Below are positions 45,736 to 58,900 of a stretch of 64,000 nucleotides of DNA, piece after piece (within the stretch, counting starts at the first letter, position 1; each line of letters starts with the position of its first letter). The notes under the pieces were generated by a model, which was not told where the DNA came from, ran no database searches, and saw nothing but the letters and a program-made list of their open reading frames with translations. A program made the position numbers and the translations under genes. Source of the DNA: Henricia sp. BOLD:AAB3569 (taxonomy: Eukaryota; Echinodermata; Asteroidea; Spinulosida; Echinasteridae); the NCBI GenBank assembly GCA_037783545.1, contig JBBELK010000622.1, positions 372,001 through 436,000 on the forward strand. Direction: 5' to 3'.

Positions 45736-47078
45736 AAGCCGCGCGCCGGCCGCCTTCGTGCCCCGCGCGCGGGCAATGGTTGGCTTGGACTGCTCCCCGT
45801 CCATGCGGTCGTTTGCATGCCACTTAACACATGTAGCCCACGACGTTGACTGGTGAGGACAGTGTGACCAGTCTAGGCAATGCATTGTATTAGGTGGGGT
45901 GTAGTGCATGGCGGATAGTGGTTTCAATGTTTGACGTCGTTACTTTCACGGGACATTGGACGGAAAGTACGGTATGCGTTATTTACCGCAATCTGTGATT
46001 TCTTACAGGTTTGCATCCTATTCAGTTCGGAGACCTCCAACAGGGGTAGTTAAGAGGAGGTGGCGGATTTATTTCGCTTAATTCTATGCATTTAAATTCT
46101 ATGCATTATTCTGTGTTCTTCTATGTATTCTGGTTTATGCTTCCAGTAGGTTCTTATATAGCTTGCTTTCTTTAACAGTGTGGGTTAAAGAAGTTCTCCG
46201 CAGGTTTGTATACCACGTACATGTACATCAATTTGCCTTATAATGCTAACGCACACTGTTCGTTTCCAGGACAAGGCTGGATATATGCTTAGTTATGTAA
46301 AGTTTAATATGCTATAGCAAATTTTCTGTAGCTGTAGTCAGCCAGTATTTTTATTCGTGCATGTTCTGTCTGTAATTGTCTGTACGTGTGTCATCCGTTT
46401 CAAGTTCGTGCTCCCATTTTTGAGGTGCTGGTTTGTGCTTTCAGTAACTTATTTTTGCTTGCTTTAATTGGCAGCGTAGAATGAAGAAGATGTGCACTCT
46501 TCAAGCGTTATCCACAGGTTTGTACATGTATACCACGTACATGTATTTTTGCCTTCATAATGCTAGCATTCACTGTTCTTTACCATGGCAAGGCTTGGCG
46601 TATGCAAACGAATTTATTTCAATTGCATTCATATTTATGTACATGTGCATTCATATTTTTGTACATAGGCGATAGCAACAATTTTGTTTTCTTTTTGTAT
46701 CATGTATAGTGGACTTACTAGGATTCTCCGGTTATGCACGAACTTACAAATGTGGCTGTCATTTACTACGCGGTTTCGTTGTTTGTTTAAAATAATAATA
46801 ATACTAATAAATAATAAAAATTAAAAAGCAGGTATTAATAACAATGAATACCAAAGAACTGTGGTCCATTTAGGTCCATGTATGTTCATTGCAGTAATGT
46901 CCGTTTGCAGTGGTTAATTGCTGCATCGTGTTTTAAAATGTTTATCTCGTGTTGCTAACTTCATCTCTAATTGTCAATCCTACCATTTACCCCATTTTCA
47001 CAATAATGACCTCTTTCGTGCATTGTTGAGAAAGGAGTGGCACGCACGAGATTGCTGTGATGCATGCTCCGACGGGAT
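45736..47078. other. No gene seen; one diverged duplication
   Basis: 46,080-46,280 and 46,420-46,610 are diverged copies of each other (shared TTTGTATACCACGTACATGT-like and CACTGTTC blocks). No coding exon recognised. Confidence 0.35.
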
Positions 47079-47150
47079 GCCTTGTTAACTAAGTTGGTAG
47101 AGCAGTTGGCATGTATGCCAAGGATCTGGGCTCGAATCCAAGTCGGGGCA
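47079..47150 (+). repeat. tRNA-like sequence, probably a relic or SINE head
   Basis: 72 nt with a tRNA outline: GTTGGTAGAGC in the D arm, TTGGC..GCCAA anticodon stem around TGTAT, and T arm GGCTCGAATCC. The acceptor has two G-U pairs and one mismatch, the D stem is broken and the anticodon loop is six bases. I doubt it is functional. Confidence 0.4.
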
Positions 47151-47828
47151 TTGCAATTTTCTCGTGTTTCTAAATTCATATTTTAAAAAAATAAATATAT
47201 ATATCTATAATAATAATCAGCAATAAATAAAAAGAGACAATCACGAGATTGTGGTGCTGCAATTTTTGACAACTGTACAGCCTACTTCGGGACATTTTTC
47301 GCGGCTTCGTAAAACAAAGTTGACATGCTTTGTCCACACAAATTTGATTTCCAATTTTACAGCCACACATTGTTTTGATTCGTGTTGGCGTAATTGGGCC
47401 TTTAATCCAGGTGTTAATCGCCTTGCGGATGGCAGACAGATCTGAGATTGTGGTAGCAGCTGCGCTGCTTACATGTCATTTCTTTTGGAGCTTAACCATG
47501 AAACTCAGTCATGCTTTGTTGACGGGTTTCACTTCGCACGCGATGAACCTAACGTTTCTTCCCTCAGTATGCGTCTCGGTTTGACCTAAATTAAAAATTA
47601 AAAATAAAAATAATAATAATAATTACGAACTGGTCAATCACTTGATTTTTTAGATTGCTGTGCTGTGGTTTCCCTTTCTTTGCGTGCTTAGCGTTCGGGC
47701 TGGTTTGTCCTGGTTGTGCGTCTTGAGCTGTCGTTTCCTTTGGGCGCGCGCAGCGCGTGTGGAAGTTTTGGCAGGAAACCAACAGCAACTTTGCACAACT
47801 TGTGAATTGTTGTTCTTCTTCCAATAAT
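47151..47828. other. No gene seen
   Basis: Simple AT repeats (47,180-47,230 and 47,590-47,625) and short frames without domains. Confidence 0.3.
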
Positions 47829-48020
47829 CAGGGGCGGATCCAGGGGGCGCGTGGGGGGCGCACGCCCCCCCCCCCCCTTTCAAAAAAAAACCAAAACAAA
47901 ATCCATCTATAAGCCGTCAGGGCTTCGCGCTACGCGCTCGCTATTTCATTGTTATTAGCATTTCATGCTTAAAAATTTCACGCCCCCCCCCCCCTTTTCA
48001 AAATCCTGGATCCGCCCCTG
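47829..48020. mobile_element. hAT-like MITE with poly-C core, second copy
   Basis: Ends CAGGGGCGGATCCAGG and CCTGGATCCGCCCCTG are perfectly inverted. ATAAT is duplicated at 47,824-47,828 and 48,021-48,025. Two C tracts lie inside. Confidence 0.8.
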
Positions 48021-48059
48021 ATAATGTTAACAAATTACACATTTAAGGCTCAATCTGCA

Positions 48060-48760
48060 GTGCATATGCGTACAGTATGACTGCTTACTAAATAAATGTA
48101 ATCGAAAGTAATCGAGTAAACTAGACTTTACAAAGCACATCCACTTCCGCTGAGTGTACCGCTGCGGAACATGGATGTGCCTTGGACGTTATTGTGCAGG
48201 GTACATGTATTGATAAGCCTACCCAATATCATCAATTGTAGTAAACTAGACTAAATGTAATGAAAAGTTATCGAGTAAACTAGACTTAACAGAGCACATT
48301 CTCTTCCGCTGAGGTACCGCTGCGGAACCGCTGCGGAACATGGATGCGCCTTAAACGTAATTGCGCAGGAATAAGGAGAAAACGTCACCCTCTGTGTGTT
48401 GACAACTGACGTCACACTTTTGTAGTCTGTTGTAGTAAACTAGACTGAATGTAATTAAAAGTAATCGAGTAAACTAGGGTATTGTGCAGGGTATTTATAT
48501 GCCTACCCTGAGGTACATGTACCTACCTGAGGTACATGTGCCTTAAACGTAATTGTCCAGGGTATTGATATGCCTACCCTGTACCCTGTGGGTATTGATA
48601 AGCCTACCCAATCTCATCAATTGTAGTAAACTAGATAAAATGTAATTAAAAGTAATCGAGTAAACTAGGGTATTGTGCAGGATATTGATATGCCTACCCT
48701 TGGGGTATTGATAAGCCTACCCCATCTTCGGTATTCTATAAACAGTTATTTGGTACAGTG
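48060..48760. repeat. Locally duplicated GGGTATTGAT/CCTACCC and TCGAGTAAACTAGAC repeats
   Basis: At least four copies of AATCGAGTAAACTAG and several of GTATTGATA(T/A)GCCTACCC occur at irregular spacing of 100-180 bases, suggesting repeated slippage or unequal exchange. CTTCCGCTGAG..CCGCTGCGGAAC is duplicated at 48,147 and 48,304. Confidence 0.65.
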
Positions 48761-49139
48761 TATTCTATAAACACTTTTTTGGTAAACCGCTGTGCATTCA
48801 TCTAAATCTGGAACTTTTGGTCACATGTCATGTTGTTAACGAAGACTCAAACCCTTGTACGACGACAGATAAAAAAAAAACATTTGGCGTTTTGTCTCGT
48901 TCATGAGTCTCAGCATAATATACATGTTATTTTGTTTTATATGAAATTTGGCTCAAGACTCTCTTAGTATAAATCCTGATCCTACATGTTATGATACTCC
49001 TCAAGGAGCTAATTAAGTAATCAAAAGTTAAAGGAATCTTACCTGCACCATGACTTGGTATCTCACAGTTCATCAAACATCTGGAGGTAGTAGATATGTA
49101 TATAGCAGTAGTTCCCCCCACCCAGGCAAACTGACACAA

Positions 49140-49918
49140 CTCAAAAACTGTTCATCATCAGGTATCAGATTAAAGGACATACAATTTAATGTTTTCCATA
49201 TTCAAACATTCATAACAAATCAGCCGATTGACCTATGATCATGATTCCTGCGCCATATACGGTCATTAACAATGGTATTTAACTGATGTCATAATGACGT
49301 CATCACGTGTCAGATTAAAGGTGTATAAATTAAAGTAAATGAAATATAAAAAAATACGAGCTACAACCTTGATTCCTTCCCATATACGATCACTAGCAAA
49401 TGTCGTTAATTGATGATGTCATGATGACGTCATCGCCTGTCAGGTTACAGGTGAATGAAATAAAATAAATAAAATGAAAAATAAATAATAATAAAATCAA
49501 CTGTTTGAGCTATGACCTTGGTTCATTCCCCATGTACGATCACTATAAACAAAGGTCGTTAATTGATGATGTCATGATTACGTCATCACGTGACAGATTA
49601 AAGGTGCATAAAATAAAAGTATATGCAGACGCGCACATTGCTTAACCTTTGATCTCGTTTCCTAGTGGTCAAATCTTCGTTGACTTATACTTTTAAAGTG
49701 ATAACAAACAACACGGGACTCACAGTATTATGGTTAGGTATAGCCAAGCTCTAAACAAAATGAAAAGGGTGACCTTTGACCTCGATAACCATTGGTCAAC
49801 CAGTTTTTGGCTTATAATTTAAAATTGTTCAAAGATAGAGAATTTGGTTAATCATTGTATTATGGTTAGGCGTTTTTCAAGTTTTTGAAGCTCGTACATA
49901 GAACAGACGTAGCTCTAG
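49140..49918. repeat. Diverged Helitron-like tandem repeats ending in CTAG
   Basis: Three or four units of about 130 bases share CGTCATCACGTGTCAGATTAAAGG and GATTCCTTC..ATATACGATCACT with the 12-kb family. The block ends CTAG at 49,915-49,918 followed by T and a pyrimidine tract. Confidence 0.55.
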
Positions 49919-50770
49919 TTTCCTTTTCTTTTTCTTCTTTTTCCACTCAAAATTTCGAGAGCTTTTTTTCAAAACGGTTCAAGCTATCAACTTAAAACTT
50001 CGTAGGAACATCAACCCCAATGTGAAGGTGTGCATACAAGTGTGACCTCACTGTGACGTCATCAGGTATCAAATTACGACCCAAAAATTACCAAAATATG
50101 CATATTTTAAAATGCTTCCGTCTGGAAAACCAATTTTCTTCGTGTGGGCATTTTCATCTGACCCTTCCTTCTGGGGTAAATTTGAGGTCGAAGTTCAACG
50201 AAAACGAAAATCTCAATTTTTGCACTTGAGCAGCAATGTCCATCAAACCAAGCTAAATGTTTAAGAAACTAAGTACAGGCATAGGTCCTATGGCAAACTT
50301 TTACCAGCATGTATATTATCATGATGGCATCACATGTGACGTCATCATGACGGCATCAATTATCAAATTACATCCCAAAAATAACCAAAATATGCATGTT
50401 TTAAAATGCTTCCGTTTCGAAATCCACGTGACCCAAGAACTTTGTATTTGGCAGACTTATGGATCAGATCGTGGGCTACAATTTTCTTTGTGTGGGCATT
50501 TTCATCTGACCCTTCCTTCTGGGGTCAATTGGAAGTCAAAGTTCAAAGAAAACGGAAATCTTAATTTGTACACTTACCGAGCAACAATGCTCATTAAACC
50601 AAGCTGGATCTTTAGTAAATTAGATACAGACATAAGCCCTATGGCAGACTTTCACCAGCATGTATAGTATCATGATGGCATCAAGTGTGACGTAATCATG
50701 ACGTCATCAAGTGTCAAATTACAAAAATTAAAAGGTTATTATTTCCAAAATTCATATCTCAAGAACCGTA
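49919..50770. repeat. About 360-bp tandem units, array 2
   Basis: Same family as 24,340-25,225. It starts with the same pyrimidine tract CCTTTTCTTTTTCTTCTTTT and contains repeated TGACGTCATCA and GGGCATTTTCATCTGACCC blocks. Confidence 0.7.
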
Positions 50771-51520
50771 ATATATACTTGGGGGGTGTGGGGGAGGCGG
50801 GGGGTGGGGAGGGGTGTGTGTGAGTTGGCGACGATGTTTCATAGGGGTGGGCGTGGGGGAGCTGGGTTTTTTTGCTGCCTCGATGCTGTGGGCCGCGCTC
50901 ACTGTGCGAGACTTTTTCTGAATTCCGGCTTTCATGTCGCCGTACTTTCTAATTATTTTAGAAGCCCTTTAAGATCTCTCCAAGATTTTTGATCCATTTT
51001 TCAGGGTGCCTAATTTTGTGAACCACGTGATCGTAATCTGTGTTTTAGTGATCCCTGCAAATCAATCTGTCACAATGCAAAAACACATAAATTTTGATAT
51101 TTTTAATTTAATAAGCGACATTCAAAATTGAGGCCCCAGTCACAACTTGTGAAAGTCAGTTTTCGGTTTTCCATGTCTGTTGAGTTTAATACCCCAGGCC
51201 GAAGGTTGCAAGATTTTTGTTTTGAACATTCGCTGGTCTGTTAACATATTTGCTGCAAATTCTACACACTGACAGTGAACAAAAAGACATTTTTGGTCAC
51301 CATGTCATCCATTAACAGTAACAATTCGTTGGGAGAAAAACAAAGGGCTTGGTGACACAATAAATACGACAATCCCAAAAGCTGTGTCAAAAGAGGACTT
51401 TATGAGCAAATTTCAAACAAAATTAAAGAAAGTGAAAAGTACCCGTGAGTCTTTTGCGTCTTGTCTAGATTGTTTCATATACACTTTTTATAACCAGGAT
51501 AATTATCCAAATTAATTATT
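50771..51520. other. No gene seen
   Basis: Begins with a G-rich run (50,780-50,875). The rest is AT-rich with no domain in any frame. Confidence 0.3.
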
Positions 51521-52055
51521 GGCTTGACAACGGTTGCTATCCGCCATTACTATGTACATACTATGGTACGTCAAAGCGAAAAATAATTCAACAATGTTAA
51601 CCCATATTTTCGCAAATGTTGCGCAAGAAAAAAAGATTGGCATGACTTTTAAATGTTGATAGACTGTTTGAATCTGGCATAGGCCTACCGTGCTTTAGTT
51701 GGCAAGTTTTTTTTAAATGTTGAGGCTTGTTTTTCAGGGTTGATGGCAAAATTAAAATTGTTAAATTATTTTCACTTTGGCGTGCCATAGTATGAAATAA
51801 TTAAACACTGATAATTTTGCCATTAACCCTGGAAAAACAAGTCTCAACATTATTAAAAACTTGCCAACAAAAGCACGGTATGCCAGTTTCCAACAGTCTA
51901 TATCAACATTCAAAAGTCATAACAACCTTTTTTTTTTCTTGCGCAACATTTGCGAAAATATGCGTCAACATTAAATTGTCAGAGTTTAATTATTTTTCGC
52001 TTTGGCGTGCCACAGTATGGACACAGTAATGGCGGATAGCAACCATTGTCAAGCC
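51521..52055. mobile_element. 535-bp full-length palindromic MITE
   Basis: GGCTTGACAACGGTTGCTAT at the left matches ATAGCAACCATTGTCAAGCC at the right. The pairing continues inward to about 51,790, almost without a loop. Arms are moderately diverged. No ORF and no clear target duplication. Confidence 0.8.
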
Positions 52056-52739
52056 AAGTGAAACCCTATAATAGAGTCAAACCTCGATTAAAAAAAGCAA
52101 GATTAGCACAGCATTGAGAGTGCTTGTAACAAGGAAAATTCCAGGTCCTAATCTTCTGTTCTTCATTGTTGTAATTACTGATAATACAATATTGCTGTTA
52201 TAACACGGTAATCTGGATTTTGTCCCGCACCTCTTATTATACGAGTTTTGACTGTACTGTGCGTAAACCTTATCAACGGTTTATGACGTAATTATAAAGC
52301 TTGCCTCAACTGACCTGTATATGTAATTATTCAATGGAAGCAGAATGGACGGTGTGCATAGCGCCCTCTGTCTGCTTTAGTAAATATACTCAAGAGGGTT
52401 AAACTTGCGAGCACTCACAGGGCAATGGGGTGCCAAAAAACAAAATAATTCGGTTGTCATCGCATCCTATGTACGATTAAAAACGTGTAGTGGATACAGA
52501 ATGCAGTGATAAAAGTTATTAAAATGTGAAGAAAAATGACCTATTGTAAATAATTTAAAATACATGTAGTGACAAATAATGAGATTTGTTTTCTCTTAAG
52601 TGTGCATCTACATTTGTGCTAGCAAAACATCTACATGGCTTTATAATCTGAGTGAAAACCATACGATTTTAGATCTCATATTGGCTTTGACACCGAGCCA
52701 CAGAACATACAAATCCGTACACTAGTATACAGAAAATCA
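52056..52739 (-). other. Probable 3' flank / 3' UTR of the receptor gene
   Basis: AT-rich non-coding DNA directly downstream of the stop codon of the minus-strand gene. I could not pick a convincing polyadenylation signal. Confidence 0.35.
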
Positions 52740-52994
52740 TTACATACGGGAATCGTCGGTTCCCTTATCCTGTTCCCCAGTAATCCGGTTTGTTGAAGTC
52801 TCGTCTTTACGCCGTGCACCCAAGATTTTCTCTCGCCACAGCGCCCTCACGCGACGATTGAGGCAAAAGGATGCAACAATGAAGAAACCCTGCAGGTAAT
52901 TCAGGACGATGTTGATGTAGGTGACGACAATGTTGCCGTTTAAGAGCTGTTTGAGGAATCCGAGAACCCAGGTGATGCCGACAAGCCCACTCAA
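52740..52994 (-). CDS. Receptor exon 6: TM6, TM7 and cytoplasmic tail
   Basis: Follows an acceptor TTCTATGATCTCCAG|TTGAGT. It encodes LSGLVGITWVLGF (TM6), INIVLNYLQGFFIVASFCLN (TM7) and a tail RRVRALWREKILGARRKD ending DDSRM before TAA (52,740-52,742). The 85 codons complete the 7TM domain. Without this exon the long exon 5 frame would read into intron and lack TM6-TM7. Confidence 0.85.
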   Translation of the reverse strand: MSGLVGITWVLGFLKQLLNGNIVVTYINIVLNYLQGFFIVASFCLNRRVRALWREKILGARRKDETSTNRITGEQDKGTDDSRM

Positions 52995-55900
52995 CTGGAG
53001 ATCATAGAAGGTTAAAAAGAGTAGGCATTTGAGTTACGTATAATCTGATGCACCTGGCAGTTTATTTTGTACACAAACATGTGGGGCCTGCCAGACAGTC
53101 TGCGCTTGCCTTGGAAGATTAATATTTCGTCGTGGCTTAAAATTGTTCATGTTTTGGCGCCATTTGACTGGGAAACCTACTGAAATATTAATATGTTCAC
53201 TAATTGTTTGGAATACACAACAACTAACGTCATATTTTGTTTATTGGTCTACTTCTTCTGTATGCTCACTTCTTTCTTTTGCTTCCAAATGTTTTTTGGG
53301 ACTAATTTGTTCACACCTCTTACCTTAGCACTGATGCCCAGCTCAGTCGCAATGCCTTCAACCTCGCTCTCTTTACGAGCGAACTTGCTCTTCTCACGAC
53401 TTCGTCGCAGATTGACAACCGAAAAGACAAAGAGACTAACATTCACCTTCAAACAGACAGCCACAGGAGCCACAAAGACCACAAGGAGAACCGTGTGATT
53501 TGAAATCCAACAGAACCCGTACTCGCCATAGATTGGTGGCAGATTGGTGCAGCCGCAGAACTGAAGAATCAAGCAGATACAGATGACAATAAGTGGGAGG
53601 CCCCAGGCGAAGCCCGCGTAGGACATCAGCAGCCGACGGTCTTCAGATGGACTTGATTGCTGACGTCGTGATAGTGTCCCCAGACCTCTAGCCACGCTGT
53701 AGGATAACACGGACATCCAGAGAAAGGCTACGAGCCATGTGTAGTGAGCGATAGCAGCTCCAACGATACAGGCGATCGGATTCTGAGATAGCCAGATGGA
53801 CAACAGAAAGAACAACATGGAAAAAAACAGCGCCACCACTAGATTCATGAGAGACTTGCCAGCCAGATTCCGCAGGCTTGGTAGAGCGCTGTACGTGATG
53901 AAAGTCGCAGCCAGCGAACAAAGCGACAGTGCATTACCAGCCACTGACAGAGCTCGTCTCAGTTGAGGCTCAAACCTTTCAACTACAGGCAATCCAGGGG
54001 ATTCTAACAAGGAACACACAACAGCTCTGCCGTCTGACATCAAAACGAAGTCACCCTCCAGAACTATCTGACCCGTAGATCTCACCTGAATGGCCGGCAT
54101 ATCATTTTGTGGCACCTGCTCAAACCCAACCCTCTCAATAATTAGCAGCGTAGAGCAGTTCAATTTCCAAATCTCAAGACAAACCTTAGGCGGTGTTGTT
54201 TTGAGGTACACTTTATCTTGCGCGCTGTAGTCGAATGTCACAACTGCCAGGAAGTGACCGTTGTTGCTTGAGTTATTCCGGTCTTGGTTAAATGGTACGT
54301 CTGATGCACTAATGATACTGCAAGCATATTCAACAAGCTGGCTGGCGCTGAATGGAACTAACAAGTAAACACTAGAACCATTGCACACTGCACCTTTCGT
54401 AGCATTGCTTGATTCATTTATGCTTAAAGCCTTGCCAAGCATCTTCTCAAACGCAGCTGCATCATTTAAAGAATCTAGCAAAATGTAAATTGATGATTCG
54501 TTTCCTTCTTCTTTAACTGCTTGGGCGTTGGATTCATTGAGCATCCCGAGTAGGCATCCTGATGTTTCTGCTCCGTTGAGGCGAGTTTGAGCAGGAGTAG
54601 TCTTGCAGCGGCCCTCTACGATCTCAAACCCATTGTTGCAGGTGAATTCTCGACATCTCTGCAGAAAAGGGTCGTAAATGTAACCGTCGTTGCACGATTC
54701 TTGCATCGACGAAGGCCTATAACGGCGGGGACCAATGTAAATAAACTGGTGAAAATATTTCCGTCCGACCACAAGAATCGGATGGCACAAAGGTAGACCT
54801 ATTGTATGACACACTTCCGGGACAGCACTTGGAAACTTCTGGCAACCTTTATATAACATCTTTTGTGCATTGCACAAAACGCAGTGTAAGTTCTTAAACC
54901 GGAAATTACCAACTGTAACCGAAGCGAGGTATGTAGCGCACAGGCCGGCTAAAGCGGTACCGTTAAACTCATCGGGGCAAGACTTGGTGACATTAACAAA
55001 TGTCGAACAGTTTCTAGGCTTAGCTCCCTCTTCGGGAGGTTTGAAGTCGGGGATGCGGGTAAGTGGTCGTTCAGATATGCCATAGGATGGCTGTAACTTG
55101 ACACCTACCTCCCACTTTCGGAGTCCCTCCAGAGATCTGCCATGACAGATTGCGCAAAAGACATTCTTGTAATGTTTTTGAGACTGGTCATCATACACAG
55201 GGATCGACCCATTGATGTCATTCGGATAAACAACCGCCTCACAACCTTCCCGGGTTTCTTCGTCCGGCCATGCTGCCGGGCATCGACTGACCAGGACGTA
55301 TCCTTGCAGGCCATACACCCCACTGGGCAAAAGAACACATTCATACATATCTTGCATGAGATGATACTCATTAGATGTACCTCTCGAGACGTCACCATTT
55401 TGACTGAAGCACTTGTAAGCAAAATCGTAACAGCAGTCGCCAAATTTTAAGCAAAGTGCATCGCATTGACACCCACTCAGTCTATTGCATTCACTGTGGC
55501 ACAGTCGCTCATCTGGCCATGTCGGGAAAAGGTGATAAATCGTTTCGCTGAAATATTGATTGGTTCTAGCCTCTTCATCTGGGTCAAACAAAACAAATCA
55601 AAACAAAAGCAGATGTCAAGCAAATCACTAGCAGGAAATCACAGCTCTTACGTCTGTGGGGCAACAAATAGTCCATGGGCTACCAGAACCCCCCCTCCCC
55701 CCTCCCCCCCCCCCCCCCCCCCCCCCCTCGGGATTTTTCAAGACAACTTTTTTTGGGAACCTTGACCATAGAGCTATTCAAATCAGGTTGTTTGCAAATT
55801 CCCTACTGGTGGGTGTGGCCGTGGGGGCGTATTTTCAAAATGGCCGCCAAATACCCTGTTTTTGACCATGCCACGTGGGAGGACGGGTTTTTCTTTTGGT

Positions 55901-58900
55901 ACCACCGCTAAAAATGCATTGTAGAAATGGTGTCCCCCTCTTAAATGCTCAAAACCCCCTTAAAGAAATATTGGAGGGCGCTGTTGACACAATTAAATGA
56001 CATCTTCCATTGCTATTGTGTGAGGTAAGTTGAAGTACAAATCCTGGTCTGCTTTTTCCAAGTTACAGTACGTCCAATTTAGATTGAAAAGACGAACTAT
56101 ATTACTTAAGATAGACAAGCGGTAATATCAACAAGACGATATACTACGGGTCCAGAAGTCCACCTCGATGAGGTCGTAGCGAGCAACAACAAAAGAGACA
56201 CACTACCCGCCGCCTGGAAAGCTACTAACTATAAGAGATTATATCGCGTTCAGTATGTTACAGCAACAGCAAGTCAGCAGTGAGCTGCCCACTCCTGCGC
56301 ACACTATAACAATGTGGCCAAGCATAAAGCGAGGCGACAACATCTGAGCAACACGGGTCATGACGGTAAGACCGTCGGAGCCCACACTACACAGCACTGC
56401 GAAACCACTGCCAGAACTCCCAGTCGTAAGACTCTAAGCGGTTCCAGGATGATGCGCAACGTTCACCGGCTTTTGGTCGGCAACATCAACGTAACGACGG
56501 CATCATGTGCGAGCAAGCTGGTTCAATGTGCGGTGAGTGTGAGACAACTTTCCCAGTCATTATGCTTCTTCTCGGAGGTGCGGATGGCGGGGGCGGGAGT
56601 CATTGAGGAGTGGCCGATAGGGTCGCTCTTGGAGGGCTGGAGGTTTGTATTTTTCAGGCTTAGCCAGGAAGAAGGCGGCCGGAGTCGGGATATTGCTTTC
56701 TCCAGAAGCGAGTCTAGTTGACTACGAGATTATTGAGCCGGGCCGAATACTCTTTGCCCGAATAAAATATCGCGGAGTCAAACTAGCTGCTTGGTCGGTC
56801 TATGCGCCTACCAACATGCAGGCCGACGCGTCGAAAGCCAGTTGGTTTAACAAGCTTCGATGCTCCATGGCGGACAAGCAGAAGCCACGCACAGTAATCA
56901 AATCCCTTCGCGATCATCCGATCATCCGCCAGCTGTACGCCGAGGCAATAGAGCAACACCTTCCGAGCTTGGACTCTTCAGACGACGAGCTCGATGCCGA
57001 GGCGTTGGAGTGCCGGCTACGCACAGCAATAACAACAGCGAGCGAGTCGGCGCTACCGAAACAGCTGGTGGAGGAGAGTGACTGGGTGACGGATGAGTAC
57101 AGGGGCATGGTGGAGAGGCTAGGTGAGACCAGGGGTGCTCGCGGGCGTAAAAGGTTAGGCAAGCAGGTGAAAAAGTTAAGGTTAAAACTCAAGTCCGAGT
57201 TTCATCGCCTGCGAGCCGAGAAGATCAACCGGGCTGCTGAAATGCGCCAGGTTGAGGAGGAATACCGATTAGCCCGCGAGGAGCGCCTCCTATGCACTAC
57301 CGACCGCCAATTCTGCCCAGTCGAGTCGCTGCACCAACATTTCAGCGAAAACTTCAAAGCGCGCCCCGGGCCGCCGGCGAGCGCACTCGACGAGCCCGAG
57401 TACCAGAAGGCCCTGCCCGAGGTCGATGTGGCGCGATTGACGATAGTGAGCCCACCCTGGAGGAGACGAGCAAGGCTCTGCAGAAGCTGAAGAATGGGAG
57501 GTGCTTGGGGGTTGATGGTATAGCAGGAGAACACCTCAAGTACGTGGACACTCCACGGCTGGCAGAGTACGTGCACGCTCTAATCCGACGGGTGTGGGTG
57601 AACGGGGAGTGTCCAAATGCCTGGACCAAGTCGCGATTGAAGCCGCTGTTTAAGAACAAGGGCTCCATGACTGATGCTAAGAACTACCGAGGCCTAATGA
57701 TCAATAGCACGGTCAACAAGGTCTTGGTGATGGTCATGTTAGCCCGGCTGACACCGCACTATGAACAGGCGATACTCCCAAGTCAATACGGGTTCCGAAG
57801 CAACAAGTCAACGACGGATGGCGTTTTTCTCGCTCGTCAAATCTCGACGAAAACCGCCGATGACGTCTGGGGGTGCTTCGTGGACCTCAAAGCTGCATAC
57901 GACTGGGTGGACAGGGCAACACTCTGGAAAGTACTCCGGAGGCGACTGGGCGATTCAGGTGGCAAGTTGGTCGATATATTTGAACAACTATACAAGACCA
58001 CTACAGCCGAGTTGGTCGGGCACAAGGACCCGGTACAGATCGAAGTTGGCTTACAGCGGAGAGCTGCATGCTGTTTAACTACTGGCTAGATACAGTAATC
58101 CGCTGCGCGCTCCGTGACATTGAGCAGCGATACCCCAATGTCGGCATAAAACACAATTATGCGGTCAACAACGAATGTACCAACCGTGCACAACGCGCTG
58201 ATTTCCCATCACGCGGCACGGCGGTATCGAAGTTGATCATGTACGCTGATGACATTCTGGTGGTGGCGAGGTCCAAGGTGGCGAGGTCCAAGGTGGAGTT
58301 GGAAGGGATGATGAAAATCATCGTCGAGAACATCGGAAACTTTGGACTTTGAGTGGCCGAGTCGAAAACTGTCACGATGACGTGGAACACACCGCTGGAT
58401 GTCAAAAAAGCAACAACACTGATCAACGTGAACGGCGCTGACCTTGACAACGTGCGCCAGTTCCGATACCTGGGTCATGTGCTCACCGACAACCCGAAAG
58501 ACCCCAAATACCTCCAGCACCAGATTGGTGCGGCCTATGGGAAGTGGAATGAGTGCAAGGGTGTCCTAACAGATAAAGAGATACAGCTCAGGGTACGAGT
58601 GAGGATGGCAGAGTCACTCATACGGTCAAGATTTACGTATGCAGTGCAAACCGAGCGATTGAGCGCCGCCCAGCGTAGCAAAATCGACTCGGTGTGGGCG
58701 CAGATGTGCAGTCAGATGATTAGAGGTGGCCTCCAGCGAAGAGGGGTTAGAGCCGAACCACCGGATGCTGACCCGTCTTGCCAGTACGCCTACCGATATT
58801 CAAATGCCGACATCCTGCGGATATGCAAGACCTCCACAGCCTCCACTTTCTGTCAAATCCAACATCTCAAATACCTCGGCCACATCTCAAGGATGCCCAA

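Noticed and set aside
47079..47150. Functional tRNA gene
   Set aside because: Broken D stem, six-base anticodon loop and weak acceptor; kept only as tRNA-like.
53249..53323. Exon 5 frame continuing past TM5 to a stop at 53,249
   Set aside because: A strong GTAAGAG donor at 53,323 and the exon at 52,994 restore TM6-TM7; the extension is intron.
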